Source: Methylobacterium aerolatum (lineage in GTDB: Bacteria > Pseudomonadota > Alphaproteobacteria > Rhizobiales > Beijerinckiaceae). From it: DNA of 64,000 nucleotides. The notes under the pieces are model-generated. The model saw only the letters and a program-made list of their open reading frames with translations. It was not told the origin of the DNA and searched no databases. Each line of letters starts with the position of its first letter. The first letter of the stretch is position 1. The stretch covers positions 1 through 64,000 of the forward strand of contig NZ_BPQE01000002.1 in NCBI RefSeq assembly GCF_022179085.1, given 5' to 3'. The position numbers were made by a program, and so were the translations under genes. Below, piece after piece: positions 54,585 through 62,583 of the stretch.

Positions 54585-55667
54585 TTACGACCGCCAGCGT
54601 AGCTCCCGCCGCTCTAGGGGATGGTGGAACGGACGTCCGGCCAGCGCCGATTCCAGGGCCTCGCGCTTCAGCCGGAAATACCATTGCGAGGGCAGGTCGC
54701 CCTGCCCGAGCAGCACCATGGTCGGCTTCCGGTCGAGGCCCTTCTGTGCCTCCTGCAGGACCTGCCGGTCCTGATCGAGGAACTGGCGCATCAGCGGCCG
54801 GGCCAGCGGCTTCAGGAGGTTCAGGGCCGGCATGCTCCAGTAGAGCGCGTTGGTCAGCATCGTCCGGTTGGGACCGAGGGGTGTCGCGAAGGTGTAGTTC
54901 GCGACGGTCTTCGTGCCCGCACGGATCCGCTCCAGCCGCACGCCGGGCAGGCGGAACTCGATCTCGACCTCGGGCACGCCGCCCAGCAGCCGGTACACCG
55001 GGCTGCTCGTGGTGGTGGCGTGGCTCGCCATGGTAAAACCGTGCGTCACCGGCTCGAAGATCTTCACCTTCTCCCGCAACTGCTTCGAGGGGCGGAACCA
55101 CCACGAATCGTGGACGAAGGCGACGTGGCCGGGATCGACGAGGCTGAGCACCGTGAGGTCGAAGGACGCCTCGACCTCCAGTTCGACGACCAGGGAGCCG
55201 GCGGGCGCGAAGTCGAGCGTCGGCAGGGCCGGCGGCTCTCCGGCGGCCGGGCCGAGGAAGGGGTTAACCCAAAGGAAGCCCGCGCTTTCCCGGACGGGGA
55301 AAGGCTGGACGCGGATCCGCGAGAAGTCGGACGCATCGTGCTCCGAGAGGGTCGGCACGTCCCGGCAGCCGCCGTCGGTGCCGAACCGCCAGCCGTGGAA
55401 CGGGCACATGAGGGTGTGGCCGTCGAAGGGCCCCTTGGACAGGGCCATGCCCCGGTGCGGGCAGCGATCCCGCAGGGCGAAGAATGCCCCGTCCTTGCCC
55501 CGGCCGAGGACCATCTGCTCGCCGTTGAGGGCGACCGCCCGGAGCCTGCCGCCATCGAGACTCCGCGCGCGGCCGACGCAATACCACGCGTTCGGCAGGG
55601 GCTGGCGCATCGCCTCGGGGTCGAGGGCGGCCTCATCGGCGCGCGGCGGGGGGGCCTGAACGTTCAC
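54585..55667 (-). CDS. Rieske non-haem iron oxygenase (aromatic ring-hydroxylating type)
   Basis: A 360-residue oxygenase with an N-terminal Rieske domain (CPHRGMALSKG and CPFHGWRFG giving the Cys2His2 ligands of the 2Fe-2S cluster) and a C-terminal catalytic domain with the mononuclear iron site in LVDPGHVAFVHDSWW. The family includes vanillate O-demethylase and other mono-oxygenases that need a separate reductase. No reductase gene is adjacent. The likely substrate is aromatic or a methoxy compound, but it cannot be fixed from sequence. Confidence 0.88.
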   Translation of the reverse strand: MNVQAPPPRADEAALDPEAMRQPLPNAWYCVGRARSLDGGRLRAVALNGEQMVLGRGKDGAFFALRDRCPHRGMALSKGPFDGHTLMCPFHGWRFGTDGGCRDVPTLSEHDASDFSRIRVQPFPVRESAGFLWVNPFLGPAAGEPPALPTLDFAPAGSLVVELEVEASFDLTVLSLVDPGHVAFVHDSWWFRPSKQLREKVKIFEPVTHGFTMASHATTTSSPVYRLLGGVPEVEIEFRLPGVRLERIRAGTKTVANYTFATPLGPNRTMLTNALYWSMPALNLLKPLARPLMRQFLDQDRQVLQEAQKGLDRKPTMVLLGQGDLPSQWYFRLKREALESALAGRPFHHPLERRELRWRS

Positions 55668-55799
55668 GGGCGGGATCGCGGTGGAGGGATCGGGGTTCGC
55701 CCGCCGTCTTACCCTCGGCGGCGCCTGGCGACAAAGCCATCTGCGGGCATGGCCGCCGGCGCGTGGCGGCGATGGGCGAAGCGACGCAGCCCTGCACCC

Positions 55800-55828
55800 T
55801 TCACAAGCCGGCCGCAGCCGCCTACCTT
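55800..55828 (+). promoter_or_regulatory. Probable housekeeping promoter of the 23-codon ORF
   Basis: TTCACA at 55800-55805 and TACCTT at 55823-55828 with a 17-base spacer, placing a start about 30 bases before the small ORF. Confidence 0.5.
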
Positions 55829-55863
55829 CTTCTCACCCGCAACTAACGAAAGGAGGTGATCCA

Positions 55864-55935
55864 GTGTCTCATTGTCATCAGCCGACCGTCTCGGCTTCCC
55901 GGACCTGGACCTTCGCCTCCAGCGTGTCGCTCTAA
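55864..55935 (+). CDS. 23-codon ORF behind a very strong Shine-Dalgarno
   Basis: GTG start, 23 residues (MSHCHQPTVSASRTWTF then ASSVSL), TAA stop. Directly upstream is AAAGGAGGTGATCC, complementary to 14 nt of the conserved 3' end of bacterial 16S rRNA, far beyond a normal 4-6 base match. The peptide begins with a His/Cys cluster and has no known family. A probable promoter precedes it and a hairpin (AAGGGCCA/TGGCCCTT) follows at about 55994-56024. No gene follows on this strand, so it appears to be a separate transcript, either a microprotein or a ribosome-binding RNA. Confidence 0.6.
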   Translation: MSHCHQPTVSASRTWTFASSVSL

Positions 55936-56049
55936 GGCGCGCTAGAGACCCGAAACACGGGACAGTTCCGCCGGACGCGTCGGACCGGCAATGGAAGGGC
56001 CATCCTCGAAAGGGGGTGGCCCTTCGCCGTTTCGGAGGTGCGGGCCGTC

Positions 56050-56667
56050 TCAGCGCTTGGCGTGCTGGAAGATCGGCTGGGCCAGCGCCTCCGCCCGGGC
56101 GCGCCACAGGTCGCGGTCCTCCCGGATCATCTCGCGCTCCGCGAAGACGGCCTCGCGTTCGGTCCTCAGGGCGTCGCGCTCGTCCGCGAGCCGGTCGCGC
56201 TCGTGTCGCAGGGTGTCGCGATCCCGGCGGATCTGTTCGCGCTCGGCGCGGAACTCGTCGTACTCGGCCTTGGCCGCGACCTGCTCGGCCTGCAGCTCCT
56301 CGAGGGAACGCATCTCGTCCGCGATGTGCTGGCGAAGCTCGCGGATCTGGTCGGCCAGGGCGGCCTGGAGGGAATCCTGGCGGTCCAGCTCGACCTGCAG
56401 CTTCGCCTTGAGCATCATGTTCTCGGCCATCAGTTCGGAGACGTCGGAGGTATCCTCCAGCGCCTCCGCCGGCTCCACCAGACGCGGCCCCCAGGACACG
56501 TCCTGCGGCGGATCCCGGCGGGCCTCGCGCTGGCGCAGGGGATGCGGCGGCACCTCCGTCGCCGGGGCGGACGGCTGGCGCATGGCGGAAAGCCAATCCC
56601 GCAGGGGGCTGGGCACGCCGTCGCCGTCTTCCTCGGGAAACGCGAAGGAACGGGCGGGTTCAGACAT
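56050..56667 (-). CDS. Coiled-coil protein
   Basis: A 205-residue protein: a disordered N-terminal 85 residues (MSEPARSFAFPEEDGDG at the start), then one long coiled coil from about 90 to 195 with heptad-rich Glu/Arg repeats (REQIRRDRDTLRHERDRLAD, ERDALRTEREAVFAEREMI). No enzymatic motif is seen. Such proteins are often structural or scaffold components; a specific role is unknown. The start at 56667 follows an in-frame upstream Met at 56697. Confidence 0.75.
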   Translation of the reverse strand: MSEPARSFAFPEEDGDGVPSPLRDWLSAMRQPSAPATEVPPHPLRQREARRDPPQDVSWGPRLVEPAEALEDTSDVSELMAENMMLKAKLQVELDRQDSLQAALADQIRELRQHIADEMRSLEELQAEQVAAKAEYDEFRAEREQIRRDRDTLRHERDRLADERDALRTEREAVFAEREMIREDRDLWRARAEALAQPIFQHAKR

Positions 56668-56976
56668 CGTCAGGCGTCCTAACGTTAACCCGCCCACCCA
56701 ACCGAAACATGCTTAACAGCCGGTAAAGGGTGCGGCACCTTTGCCGCACCCTCCCTCGCCGGCGGCGCGCGCCGCTGGGCGCGGAAGCGCGGAAAAATTG
56801 ACAAGTCCCGTCGGCGAGGCTAACCCGCCCGTCCCGATCCCGAACGATCGACCCGAATACCCGCCGACCGGCCCGAGAGGCCGGAGGTCAACGCCCGACA
56901 GCGCGTCTGCGCCCTCGGGCGCGATGGGCGTTGGCGCGATCGCCGGGGCGGACCCGATGGCGGAGGCATTCACCGC

Positions 56977-57195
56977 ATGGTGGCCGAGCAGAACGTGCTG
57001 AAGATCGAGGACGCGGTGAACGACACTTGCCCGTGGTCGGGCAAGCCGATCGCGGCCGATTCGCTCACCCTCTACAACGGCGCCGTCGTCGGCTTCTGCA
57101 ACACCGAGTGCCGGGACAAGTTCGCCCGCGCGATCCAGAGCTTCGAGGCGTCGCTTCAGGCCCGGCGGGTCTCCCGCGCCGGGCTCGAGCAGTAG
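56977..57195 (+). CDS. Small YHS/TRASH-like zinc-binding protein
   Basis: A 72-residue protein with DTCPWSGKPIAADSLTLYNG and VVGFCNTECRDKF: the four spaced cysteines (CPW, then CNTEC) resemble YHS or TRASH-type metal-binding knuckles. It ends 15 bases before ffh and is probably co-transcribed with it. The function is unknown. Confidence 0.78.
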   Translation: MVAEQNVLKIEDAVNDTCPWSGKPIAADSLTLYNGAVVGFCNTECRDKFARAIQSFEASLQARRVSRAGLEQ

Positions 57196-57210
57196 CGGGC
57201 CGCGACGGGC

Positions 57211-58776
57211 ATGTTCGAAGGACTTTCCGACCGTCTCTCCGGGATCCTCTCCGGCCTCACCCGCCGGGGCGCGCTGACGGAGGCCGACGTCACCGCCGCC
57301 ATGCGCGAGGTGCGCCGCGCCCTGCTGGAGGCGGACGTCGCCCTCGAAGTGGTGCGCGGCTTCACCGAGCGGGTGCGGGAGAAGGCCGTCGGTGCCACCG
57401 TCCTGAAGTCGGTCACGCCGGGCCAGATGGTGGTCAAGCTCGTCAACGACGAGCTTGTGGCGATGCTCGGCACCGACGCCGAGGTGATCGACCTCAACGC
57501 CCCCGCCCCCGTGCCGGTGCTGATGGTCGGCCTTCAGGGGTCGGGCAAGACCACCACCACCGCCAAGATCGCCCGCCGCCTCACCGAGCGCGAGCGCCGG
57601 AAGGTGCTGCTGGCCTCCCTCGACACGCGCCGCCCGGCCGCCATGGAGCAGCTCGCCGTCCTGGCCAAGCAGGTCGGCGTCGAAAGCCTGCCCATCGTCG
57701 CCGGCCAGTCGGCGGTGCAGATCGCCCGCCGGGCGATGGAGGCCGCCCGGCTCGGCGGCTTCGACGTGGTGATGCTCGACACCGCCGGCCGCACCACGGT
57801 GGACGAGGCCCTGATGGCTGAGGCCGCCGAGGTGAAGGCGGCCACGAACCCGCACGAGGTGCTCCTCGTCGCCGATGCCCTCACGGGCCAGGACGCGGTG
57901 AACACCGCCCGCGCCTTCGACCAGCGCCTTGGCGTCACCGGCATCGTGCTGACCCGCATGGACGGCGATTCGCGCGGTGGCGCGGCGCTCTCGATGCGCG
58001 CCGTCACCGGCAAGCCGATCAAGCTCGTGGGCACAGGCGAGAAAGTCGATGCCCTCGAGGAATTTCACCCGGCGCGCGTCGCCAACCGCATCCTCGGCAT
58101 GGGCGACATCGTCTCCCTCGTCGAGAAGGCGGCGGAGACGATCGACGCCGAACAGGCGATGCGCACCGCCGAGAAGATGCGCAAGGGCAAGTTCGACCTT
58201 GAGGACCTGTCGATGCAGCTCGCGCAGATGGAGCGCATGGGCGGCATCGGCGGCCTGATGGGGATGCTGCCCGGCATGGGTCAGATCAAGAAGCAGGTGG
58301 AAGGCGCGAACCTCGACGAGAAGATGTTCAAGCGCCAGCGGGCGATCATCTCCTCGATGACCCCGCAGGAGCGCAAGAACCCGGACCTGCTGAAGAACTC
58401 CCGCAAGAAGCGCATCGCGGCGGGTTCGGGCGTCGACGTCTCGGAGATCAACAAGCTCCTGAAGATGCACCGGACCATGGCCGACATGATGAAGGCGATG
58501 GGGTCGGGCAAGCGCGGCATCGGCCAGGCGCTCGGCTCGATGTTCGGGCTCGGCGGCGGCGGGATGGGCGGCGGCATGCCCGGACTGCCGCCGGGGATGC
58601 CCGAGCCGACGCCGGAGCAGATCGCCGCGCTGGAGAAGCAGTTCGGCGGCAAGCTTCCGCCGATGCCGCCGGGCCTCGGAGGGGGCGGCGGGATGCCGAA
58701 GTTGCCGGGTCTTCCGGGCCTCGGCGGGCCGAAGCTCCCCGGCCTGGGCGGAATGCCGTTCGGGAAGAAGAAATGA
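57211..58776 (+). CDS. ffh: Signal recognition particle protein Ffh
   Basis: A 521-residue SRP54 GTPase. The N domain is followed by the G domain with the P-loop GLQGSGKTTTTAKIA, the DTAGR motif, TRMDGDSRGGAALS and GTGEKVDALEEFHP, then a Met-rich M domain. The C-terminal tail after about residue 440 is Gly/Pro/Met-rich (GLGGGGMGGGMPGLPPGMP). With 4.5S RNA it delivers membrane proteins to FtsY. Chorismate mutase overlaps its stop by four bases and rpsP and rimM follow. Confidence 0.97.
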   Translation: MFEGLSDRLSGILSGLTRRGALTEADVTAAMREVRRALLEADVALEVVRGFTERVREKAVGATVLKSVTPGQMVVKLVNDELVAMLGTDAEVIDLNAPAPVPVLMVGLQGSGKTTTTAKIARRLTERERRKVLLASLDTRRPAAMEQLAVLAKQVGVESLPIVAGQSAVQIARRAMEAARLGGFDVVMLDTAGRTTVDEALMAEAAEVKAATNPHEVLLVADALTGQDAVNTARAFDQRLGVTGIVLTRMDGDSRGGAALSMRAVTGKPIKLVGTGEKVDALEEFHPARVANRILGMGDIVSLVEKAAETIDAEQAMRTAEKMRKGKFDLEDLSMQLAQMERMGGIGGLMGMLPGMGQIKKQVEGANLDEKMFKRQRAIISSMTPQERKNPDLLKNSRKKRIAAGSGVDVSEINKLLKMHRTMADMMKAMGSGKRGIGQALGSMFGLGGGGMGGGMPGLPPGMPEPTPEQIAALEKQFGGKLPPMPPGLGGGGGMPKLPGLPGLGGPKLPGLGGMPFGKKK

Positions 58777-59102
58777 CCATTCTCTCCGCGCAAGCCGTCG
58801 ATCCCGAACTCGCGCGCCTGCGCGACAGCATCGACAACTTCGATGCCGCCCTGATCCACCTGCTCGCCGAGCGCTTCCGCTGCACCCAGCGGGTCGGCGA
58901 GCTGAAGGCCCGCAAGGGGATCCCCCCTTCCGATCCGGACCGGGAGGCCCGTCAGGTCGCCCGGCTCCGCAACCTCGCGGTCGAGGCCAAGCTCGACCCC
59001 GATTTCGCCGAGAAGTTTCTGGCGTTCGTCGTCAAGGAAGTCATCCGGCACCACCAGACGATCGCGGCCGAGCACGGTGCCACGATCGATCCGCAGAACT
59101 AG
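58773..59102 (+). CDS. Chorismate mutase (AroQ class)
   Basis: A 109-residue all-helical chorismate mutase: LARLRDSIDNFDAALIHLLAERF, CTQRVGELKARKGIPPSDPDREA and FAEKFLAFVVKEVIRHH hold the conserved Arg, Lys, Asp and Gln positions of the active site. It turns chorismate into prephenate for phenylalanine and tyrosine synthesis. The ATGA overlap with ffh indicates coupled translation; the ffh-chorismate mutase-rpsP order is known in Alphaproteobacteria. Confidence 0.93.
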   Translation: MTILSAQAVDPELARLRDSIDNFDAALIHLLAERFRCTQRVGELKARKGIPPSDPDREARQVARLRNLAVEAKLDPDFAEKFLAFVVKEVIRHHQTIAAEHGATIDPQN

Positions 59103-59118
59103 GACCTAGGAACACACC

Positions 59119-59481
59119 ATGTCGCTCAAGATCCGTCTGACCCGCGGCGGCGCCAAGAAGCGCCCCTACTACCGCATCGTCGTCGCCGACGCCCGCTCGC
59201 CCCGCGATGGCCGCTTCATCGACAAGGTCGGCGCCTACGACCCGATGAAGGCCAAGGACGATCCGGCCCGCGTCGTGCTCGACACCGACAAGATCCAGAG
59301 CTGGCTCGCCAAGGGCGCGCAGCCGACCGATCGCGTCCTGCGCTTCCTCGACCAGGCCGGCCTCGCCAAGCGCCCGACCCGCAACAACCCGCAGAAGGCC
59401 GAGCCGGGCGAGAAGTCCAAGGAGCGGGCCGCCAAGCGCGCCGAGAAGGCCGCCGCCCCCGCCGAGGACGCCGCCGCGTAA
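59119..59481 (+). CDS. rpsP: 30S ribosomal protein S16
   Basis: A 120-residue S16: [20 protein letters not shown] and [23 protein letters not shown] are diagnostic. The C-terminal 40 residues are an Ala/Lys/Glu-rich alphaproteobacterial extension ([16 protein letters not shown]). It binds 16S rRNA early in 30S assembly. rimM follows 11 bases downstream. Confidence 0.98.
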   Translation: MSLKIRLTRGGAKKRPYYRIVVADARSPRDGRFIDKVGAYDPMKAKDDPARVVLDTDKIQSWLAKGAQPTDRVLRFLDQAGLAKRPTRNNPQKAEPGEKSKERAAKRAEKAAAPAEDAAA

Positions 59482-59492
59482 GGCCCGGCCCC

Positions 59493-60170
59493 GTGACGCG
59501 CCGCCCCGCCGGTCCCACCTCCCGCGACGGCGGCCGTCGCCCACGGCCTGCGGCCCTGCCGCCGCAGGCCGCCACCTCGCCCAAGCCCCCGGCTCCGAAG
59601 CCGCCGGCCAAGCCGGCCGATCCGGACCTCGTCCTGATGGGCGAGTTCGGCCGGGCGCAGGGGCTGCACGGCGAGGTGCGCCTGAAATCCTTCACCTCCG
59701 ATCCGCAGGCCATCGCCTCCTACGGTACCCTGACCACCGCCGACGGCCGCGCCCTCACCCTCGCCGAGGTGCGCCCTGCCCCCGGCGCCGCGTCGGACAT
59801 GCTGATCGCCCGCGTGCAGGGCGTCACCGGCCGCACGGCCGCCGAGGCGCTGAACCGCCTCGCCATTTACATTCCGCGCACCCGCCTCGGCACGCCCGAG
59901 GAGGAGGACGAGTTCTTCACCACCGACCTGATCGGGACGACGGCGGTCGATGCGGCCGGCACCATCGTCGCCACGGTCGTCGCGGTGCCGAATTACGGCG
60001 GCGGCGACCTCCTGGAACTGCGCCCGGCCGCCGGCGGTGCGACGGCGCTCCTGCCCTTCACGAAGGCCTTCGTGCCGACCCTCGACCTCCCGGCCCGGCG
60101 CATCACCGTCGCTCTGCCGGAGGATTTCTTCGAGCCGCCCGGCCAGAAGCCCGCCGACGATCCGGGCTGA
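59493..60170 (+). CDS. rimM: Ribosome maturation factor RimM
   Basis: A 225-residue RimM. After an unusual 45-residue Pro/Arg-rich N-terminal extension comes [21 protein letters not shown], the RimM beta-barrel, and a PRC-barrel domain with [33 protein letters not shown] and [19 protein letters not shown]. It assists late 30S assembly through binding S19. The GTG at 59493 is the first start after rpsP. trmD, the usual next gene, is 1.3 kb further on. Confidence 0.95.
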   Translation: MTRRPAGPTSRDGGRRPRPAALPPQAATSPKPPAPKPPAKPADPDLVLMGEFGRAQGLHGEVRLKSFTSDPQAIASYGTLTTADGRALTLAEVRPAPGAASDMLIARVQGVTGRTAAEALNRLAIYIPRTRLGTPEEEDEFFTTDLIGTTAVDAAGTIVATVVAVPNYGGGDLLELRPAAGGATALLPFTKAFVPTLDLPARRITVALPEDFFEPPGQKPADDPG

Positions 60171-60225
60171 GGGGCGACAGCCGAGCCGATTGAAAATGCG
60201 GTTCCGAGGATTTAACATCATAAGC

Positions 60226-60261
60226 GGAACCGGAAGAGAGCCACCTCCTCCGGTTCCTTTG
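60226..60261 (+). terminator. Hairpin after rimM
   Basis: GGAACCGGA (60226-60234) and TCCGGTTCC (60249-60257) pair perfectly and are followed by TTTG. A competing pairing of the left arm with CGGTTCCG at 60200-60207 is also possible. Confidence 0.65.
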
Positions 60262-60272
60262 CTCCAGCCTTA

Positions 60273-60327
60273 GAGCAGTTTGAGCGCCAGCGTGATGGTC
60301 ACAGACCATCCGCTGGCGTTTCTGCTC
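60273..60327. repeat. Large intergenic palindrome
   Basis: GAGCAG, CGCCAGCG and GATGGT on the left pair with ACCATC, CGCTGGCG and CTGCTC on the right across a small centre. It forms a near-complete 55-base hairpin, distinct in sequence from the dispersed family. Confidence 0.75.
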
Positions 60328-60567
60328 ACGGTGATGGTGAGCATCGGAATGCCGATCACACGAATCACCTCCTCTCCGATCGATCTCCTCACCCTTGCGG
60401 GGGCGACGGCCGATCAGGTCCGCCGCAAGCCCCGTGGCCGGGGCCTTCGGGCCGGAGAGGTGCCGGAAGCGTGGCCGTTATGATGGCCGGGCCTGGATTG
60501 CTCAAGCAACGCTGCGTTGAGCCGTCGAATTCTTCGCTCTCATCACCTTCCCCGGAAATGTCTGCGT

Positions 60568-60659
60568 CGTCAGTGCGAGTAATGTGAAGCAATCCAGGGC
60601 AGCGCGACGCGTGAAGACGTGGCGGATCCCTGGATAGCTTCGTGTTGCTCGCAACGACG
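60568..60659. repeat. Dispersed palindromic repeat, copy 6 (diverged)
   Basis: CGTCAGTGCGAGTAATGTGA followed by AGCAATCCAGGG, with right end CCCTGGATAGCTTCGTGTTG then CTCGCAACGACGG. Located between rimM and the inverted methyltransferase gene. Confidence 0.78.
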
Positions 60660-60677
60660 GAGATACGCCCTGCCGCC

Positions 60678-61397
60678 TCACCGCTTCGTCGCGGTGTCCC
60701 GGCAAGGCCGGATCGCCGCCGGCTTCGGCAGATTCTCCGGCGCAGGCGCCTCGAAGATGGCGAGGTAGGCGCCTCCGGGGATCGGGTGGAACCCCGTCTC
60801 CCGGTAGCCCACGGCCTTCAATTCGCAGCGCAGGAGCGCGGGTGGCGTGCCGTGGCGGGACGGGATCGTGTCCGCATCGAGGATGCCGACCCGGCCGCCG
60901 GGCCGCATCGAGGCGGCGAGGTTGTAGAGCAGGCCGAAGGGCTGCGTGATCTCGTGGTACATGTGGACGAGCACCACCGCATCGACGGAGGCCGGCGGCA
61001 GGCGCGGGTCGTGGGGCTCGCCCTGCACCACGGTCACGTTGCCGAAGGGTTTCACCCGCCGCTCGAGGGCCGCGAGATAGTCCGGCATCACGTCCTCGGC
61101 GAGGATCCTGCCCGTCTCGCCGACCTTCGGGCTCAGGCGGACGACGTAGTAGCCGCTGCCCGCGCCGATATCGGCCACGGTCTCGCCGGGGCGGATGCGC
61201 ATCGCCTCCACGACCGTCTCGAACTCGCCGGTCTTGTCCCGGTCCGCCTCTGGCGACCATTGCGGCGCGATGATCTCCGCCACCGGGCGATCCGGCTTCG
61301 GGAACGCATCGGCGGGGGCCCCGGCGGGCGCCAGCGGGCCGGCCGCCTCGGCGGGGAGGACGAAGGCGGCGGAGAGGAGGAGCAGGAGACGGATCAT
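60678..61397 (-). CDS. Class I SAM-dependent methyltransferase with a signal peptide
   Basis: A 239-residue protein with an N-terminal signal (IRLLLLLSAAFVLPAEA) and a methyltransferase fold: VADIGAGSGYYVVRLSP is motif I, DAVVLVHMYHEITQP is the post-motif helix. The catalytic domain thus appears to be exported, where SAM is not expected; related secreted methyltransferase-like proteins exist in many proteobacteria without known substrate. It lies on the opposite strand between rimM and trmD, interrupting a usually compact operon. Confidence 0.8.
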   Translation of the reverse strand: MIRLLLLLSAAFVLPAEAAGPLAPAGAPADAFPKPDRPVAEIIAPQWSPEADRDKTGEFETVVEAMRIRPGETVADIGAGSGYYVVRLSPKVGETGRILAEDVMPDYLAALERRVKPFGNVTVVQGEPHDPRLPPASVDAVVLVHMYHEITQPFGLLYNLAASMRPGGRVGILDADTIPSRHGTPPALLRCELKAVGYRETGFHPIPGGAYLAIFEAPAPENLPKPAAIRPCRDTATKR

Positions 61398-61472
61398 GCC
61401 CCATAACCGCGCGAATGCGGCGCCGGTGCCGCCTGCGTTGACCGTGCCGCACCGGACGGGCGATGGAGCGCC

Positions 61473-62207
61473 ATGACCGACGCAGACACGACGCCCGCGG
61501 GACCGGCGCGAGCCCCCTCGCCCTGGCGGGCCACGATCCTCACCCTCTACCCGGAGATGTTCCCCGGTCCGCTGGGCCTGTCCCTCTCCGGCGATGCCCT
61601 CGCCCGGGGCGATTGGAGTTTGGAGGCGCGCAACATCCGCGAGCATGGCCTGGGGCGGCACCGCGCCGTGGACGATACGCCCTCGGGCGGCGGCGCGGGC
61701 ATGGTGCTCCGCTGCGACGTGCTGGCCGCCGCCATCGATGCCGCGACGGTCGCCGACGATCCTCGCCCCCGGCTGCTGATGTCCCCCCGGGGGCGCCCCC
61801 TGCGGCAGGAGCGGGTGCGGGAACTCGCGGCGGGCCCTGGCCTCCTCGTGGTCTGCGGCCGGTTCGAGGGGGTGGACGAGAGGGTGATCGCCGGGCGCGG
61901 CCTGGAGGAGGTCTCGATCGGCGATTACGTGCTGTCGGGCGGCGAGATCGCGGCGCTGACGCTGCTCGATGCCTGCGTGCGCCTGTTGCCCGGCGTGATG
62001 GGCAAGGCCGCCTCGGGCGAGGAGGAGAGCTTCGAGGGCGGGCTCCTCGAATATCCCCACTACACGCGGCCCCGCGAATGGGAGGGCCGGGCCATCCCGG
62101 AGGTGCTGTGCGGGGGAAACCACGGCGCCATCGCCCGGTGGCGCCGGTCGGAGGCCGAGCGGATCACCGCCGAGCGGCGGCCCGACCTGCTGCGCCGTCC
62201 GGACTGA
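61473..62207 (+). CDS. trmD: tRNA (guanosine(37)-N1)-methyltransferase
   Basis: A 244-residue SPOUT-class enzyme. Signatures: [50 protein letters not shown] and [19 protein letters not shown] (the trefoil-knot SAM site). It puts the N1-methyl on G37 of tRNAs to prevent frameshifting. It is split from rimM by an inverted gene and repeats, and rplS does not follow. Confidence 0.97.
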   Translation: MTDADTTPAGPARAPSPWRATILTLYPEMFPGPLGLSLSGDALARGDWSLEARNIREHGLGRHRAVDDTPSGGGAGMVLRCDVLAAAIDAATVADDPRPRLLMSPRGRPLRQERVRELAAGPGLLVVCGRFEGVDERVIAGRGLEEVSIGDYVLSGGEIAALTLLDACVRLLPGVMGKAASGEEESFEGGLLEYPHYTRPREWEGRAIPEVLCGGNHGAIARWRRSEAERITAERRPDLLRRPD

Positions 62208-62216
62208 CTTGGACGG

Positions 62217-62396
62217 TCAGGCGGCTTCGAGGTCCAGCACCGGACCGTCCGGATCCATCAGGAGCGGATCGAATTCGAGCCTCTGCACCTGGGGGCGCTC
62301 CAGCGGTTCGCCCCGCCGCGCCCGCGGCACGAGCATCAAGCTGCAGGCGAGCACGAGCGCGCAGGCCACGACGGTCGCGGCATCTTCGAAGGACAT
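62217..62396 (-). CDS. Small single-span membrane protein
   Basis: A 59-residue protein MSFEDAATVVACALVLACSL then a short basic stop-transfer (PRARRGEP) and an acidic tail ending DGPVLDLEAA. It has one hydrophobic helix and no known family. It converges with trmD. The start at 62396 follows an in-frame Met at 62414. Confidence 0.55.
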   Translation of the reverse strand: MSFEDAATVVACALVLACSLMLVPRARRGEPLERPQVQRLEFDPLLMDPDGPVLDLEAA

Positions 62397-62540
62397 GATG
62401 CACCTGAAACACAACGCGGTACGCCACCGACCCTAGCGGGCCGGTCTTAACCGGCGGTATGTCGGCCCGCCGGGGTGCCGTCCCGGTGCGGGGCGGGCTT
62501 GCTTCGGCGGGCAAATCGGCGCATGCGCGTCGGCGGGACA

Positions 62541-62577
62541 CTCCTCCCCAACGAGGAGCGCCCATCTGCAAGGATGG
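62541..62577 (+). promoter_or_regulatory. Two-hairpin leader of serC (candidate serC RNA motif)
   Basis: CTCCTC (62541-62546) pairs with GAGGAG (62553-62558) and CCATC (62562-62566) pairs with GATGG (62573-62577), which contains part of the Shine-Dalgarno AAGGATGG, ahead of the serC ATG at 62584. A cis-regulatory serC motif with two hairpins has been described in Alphaproteobacteria; the match is by layout only. Confidence 0.5.
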
Positions 62578-62583
62578 ATCATC

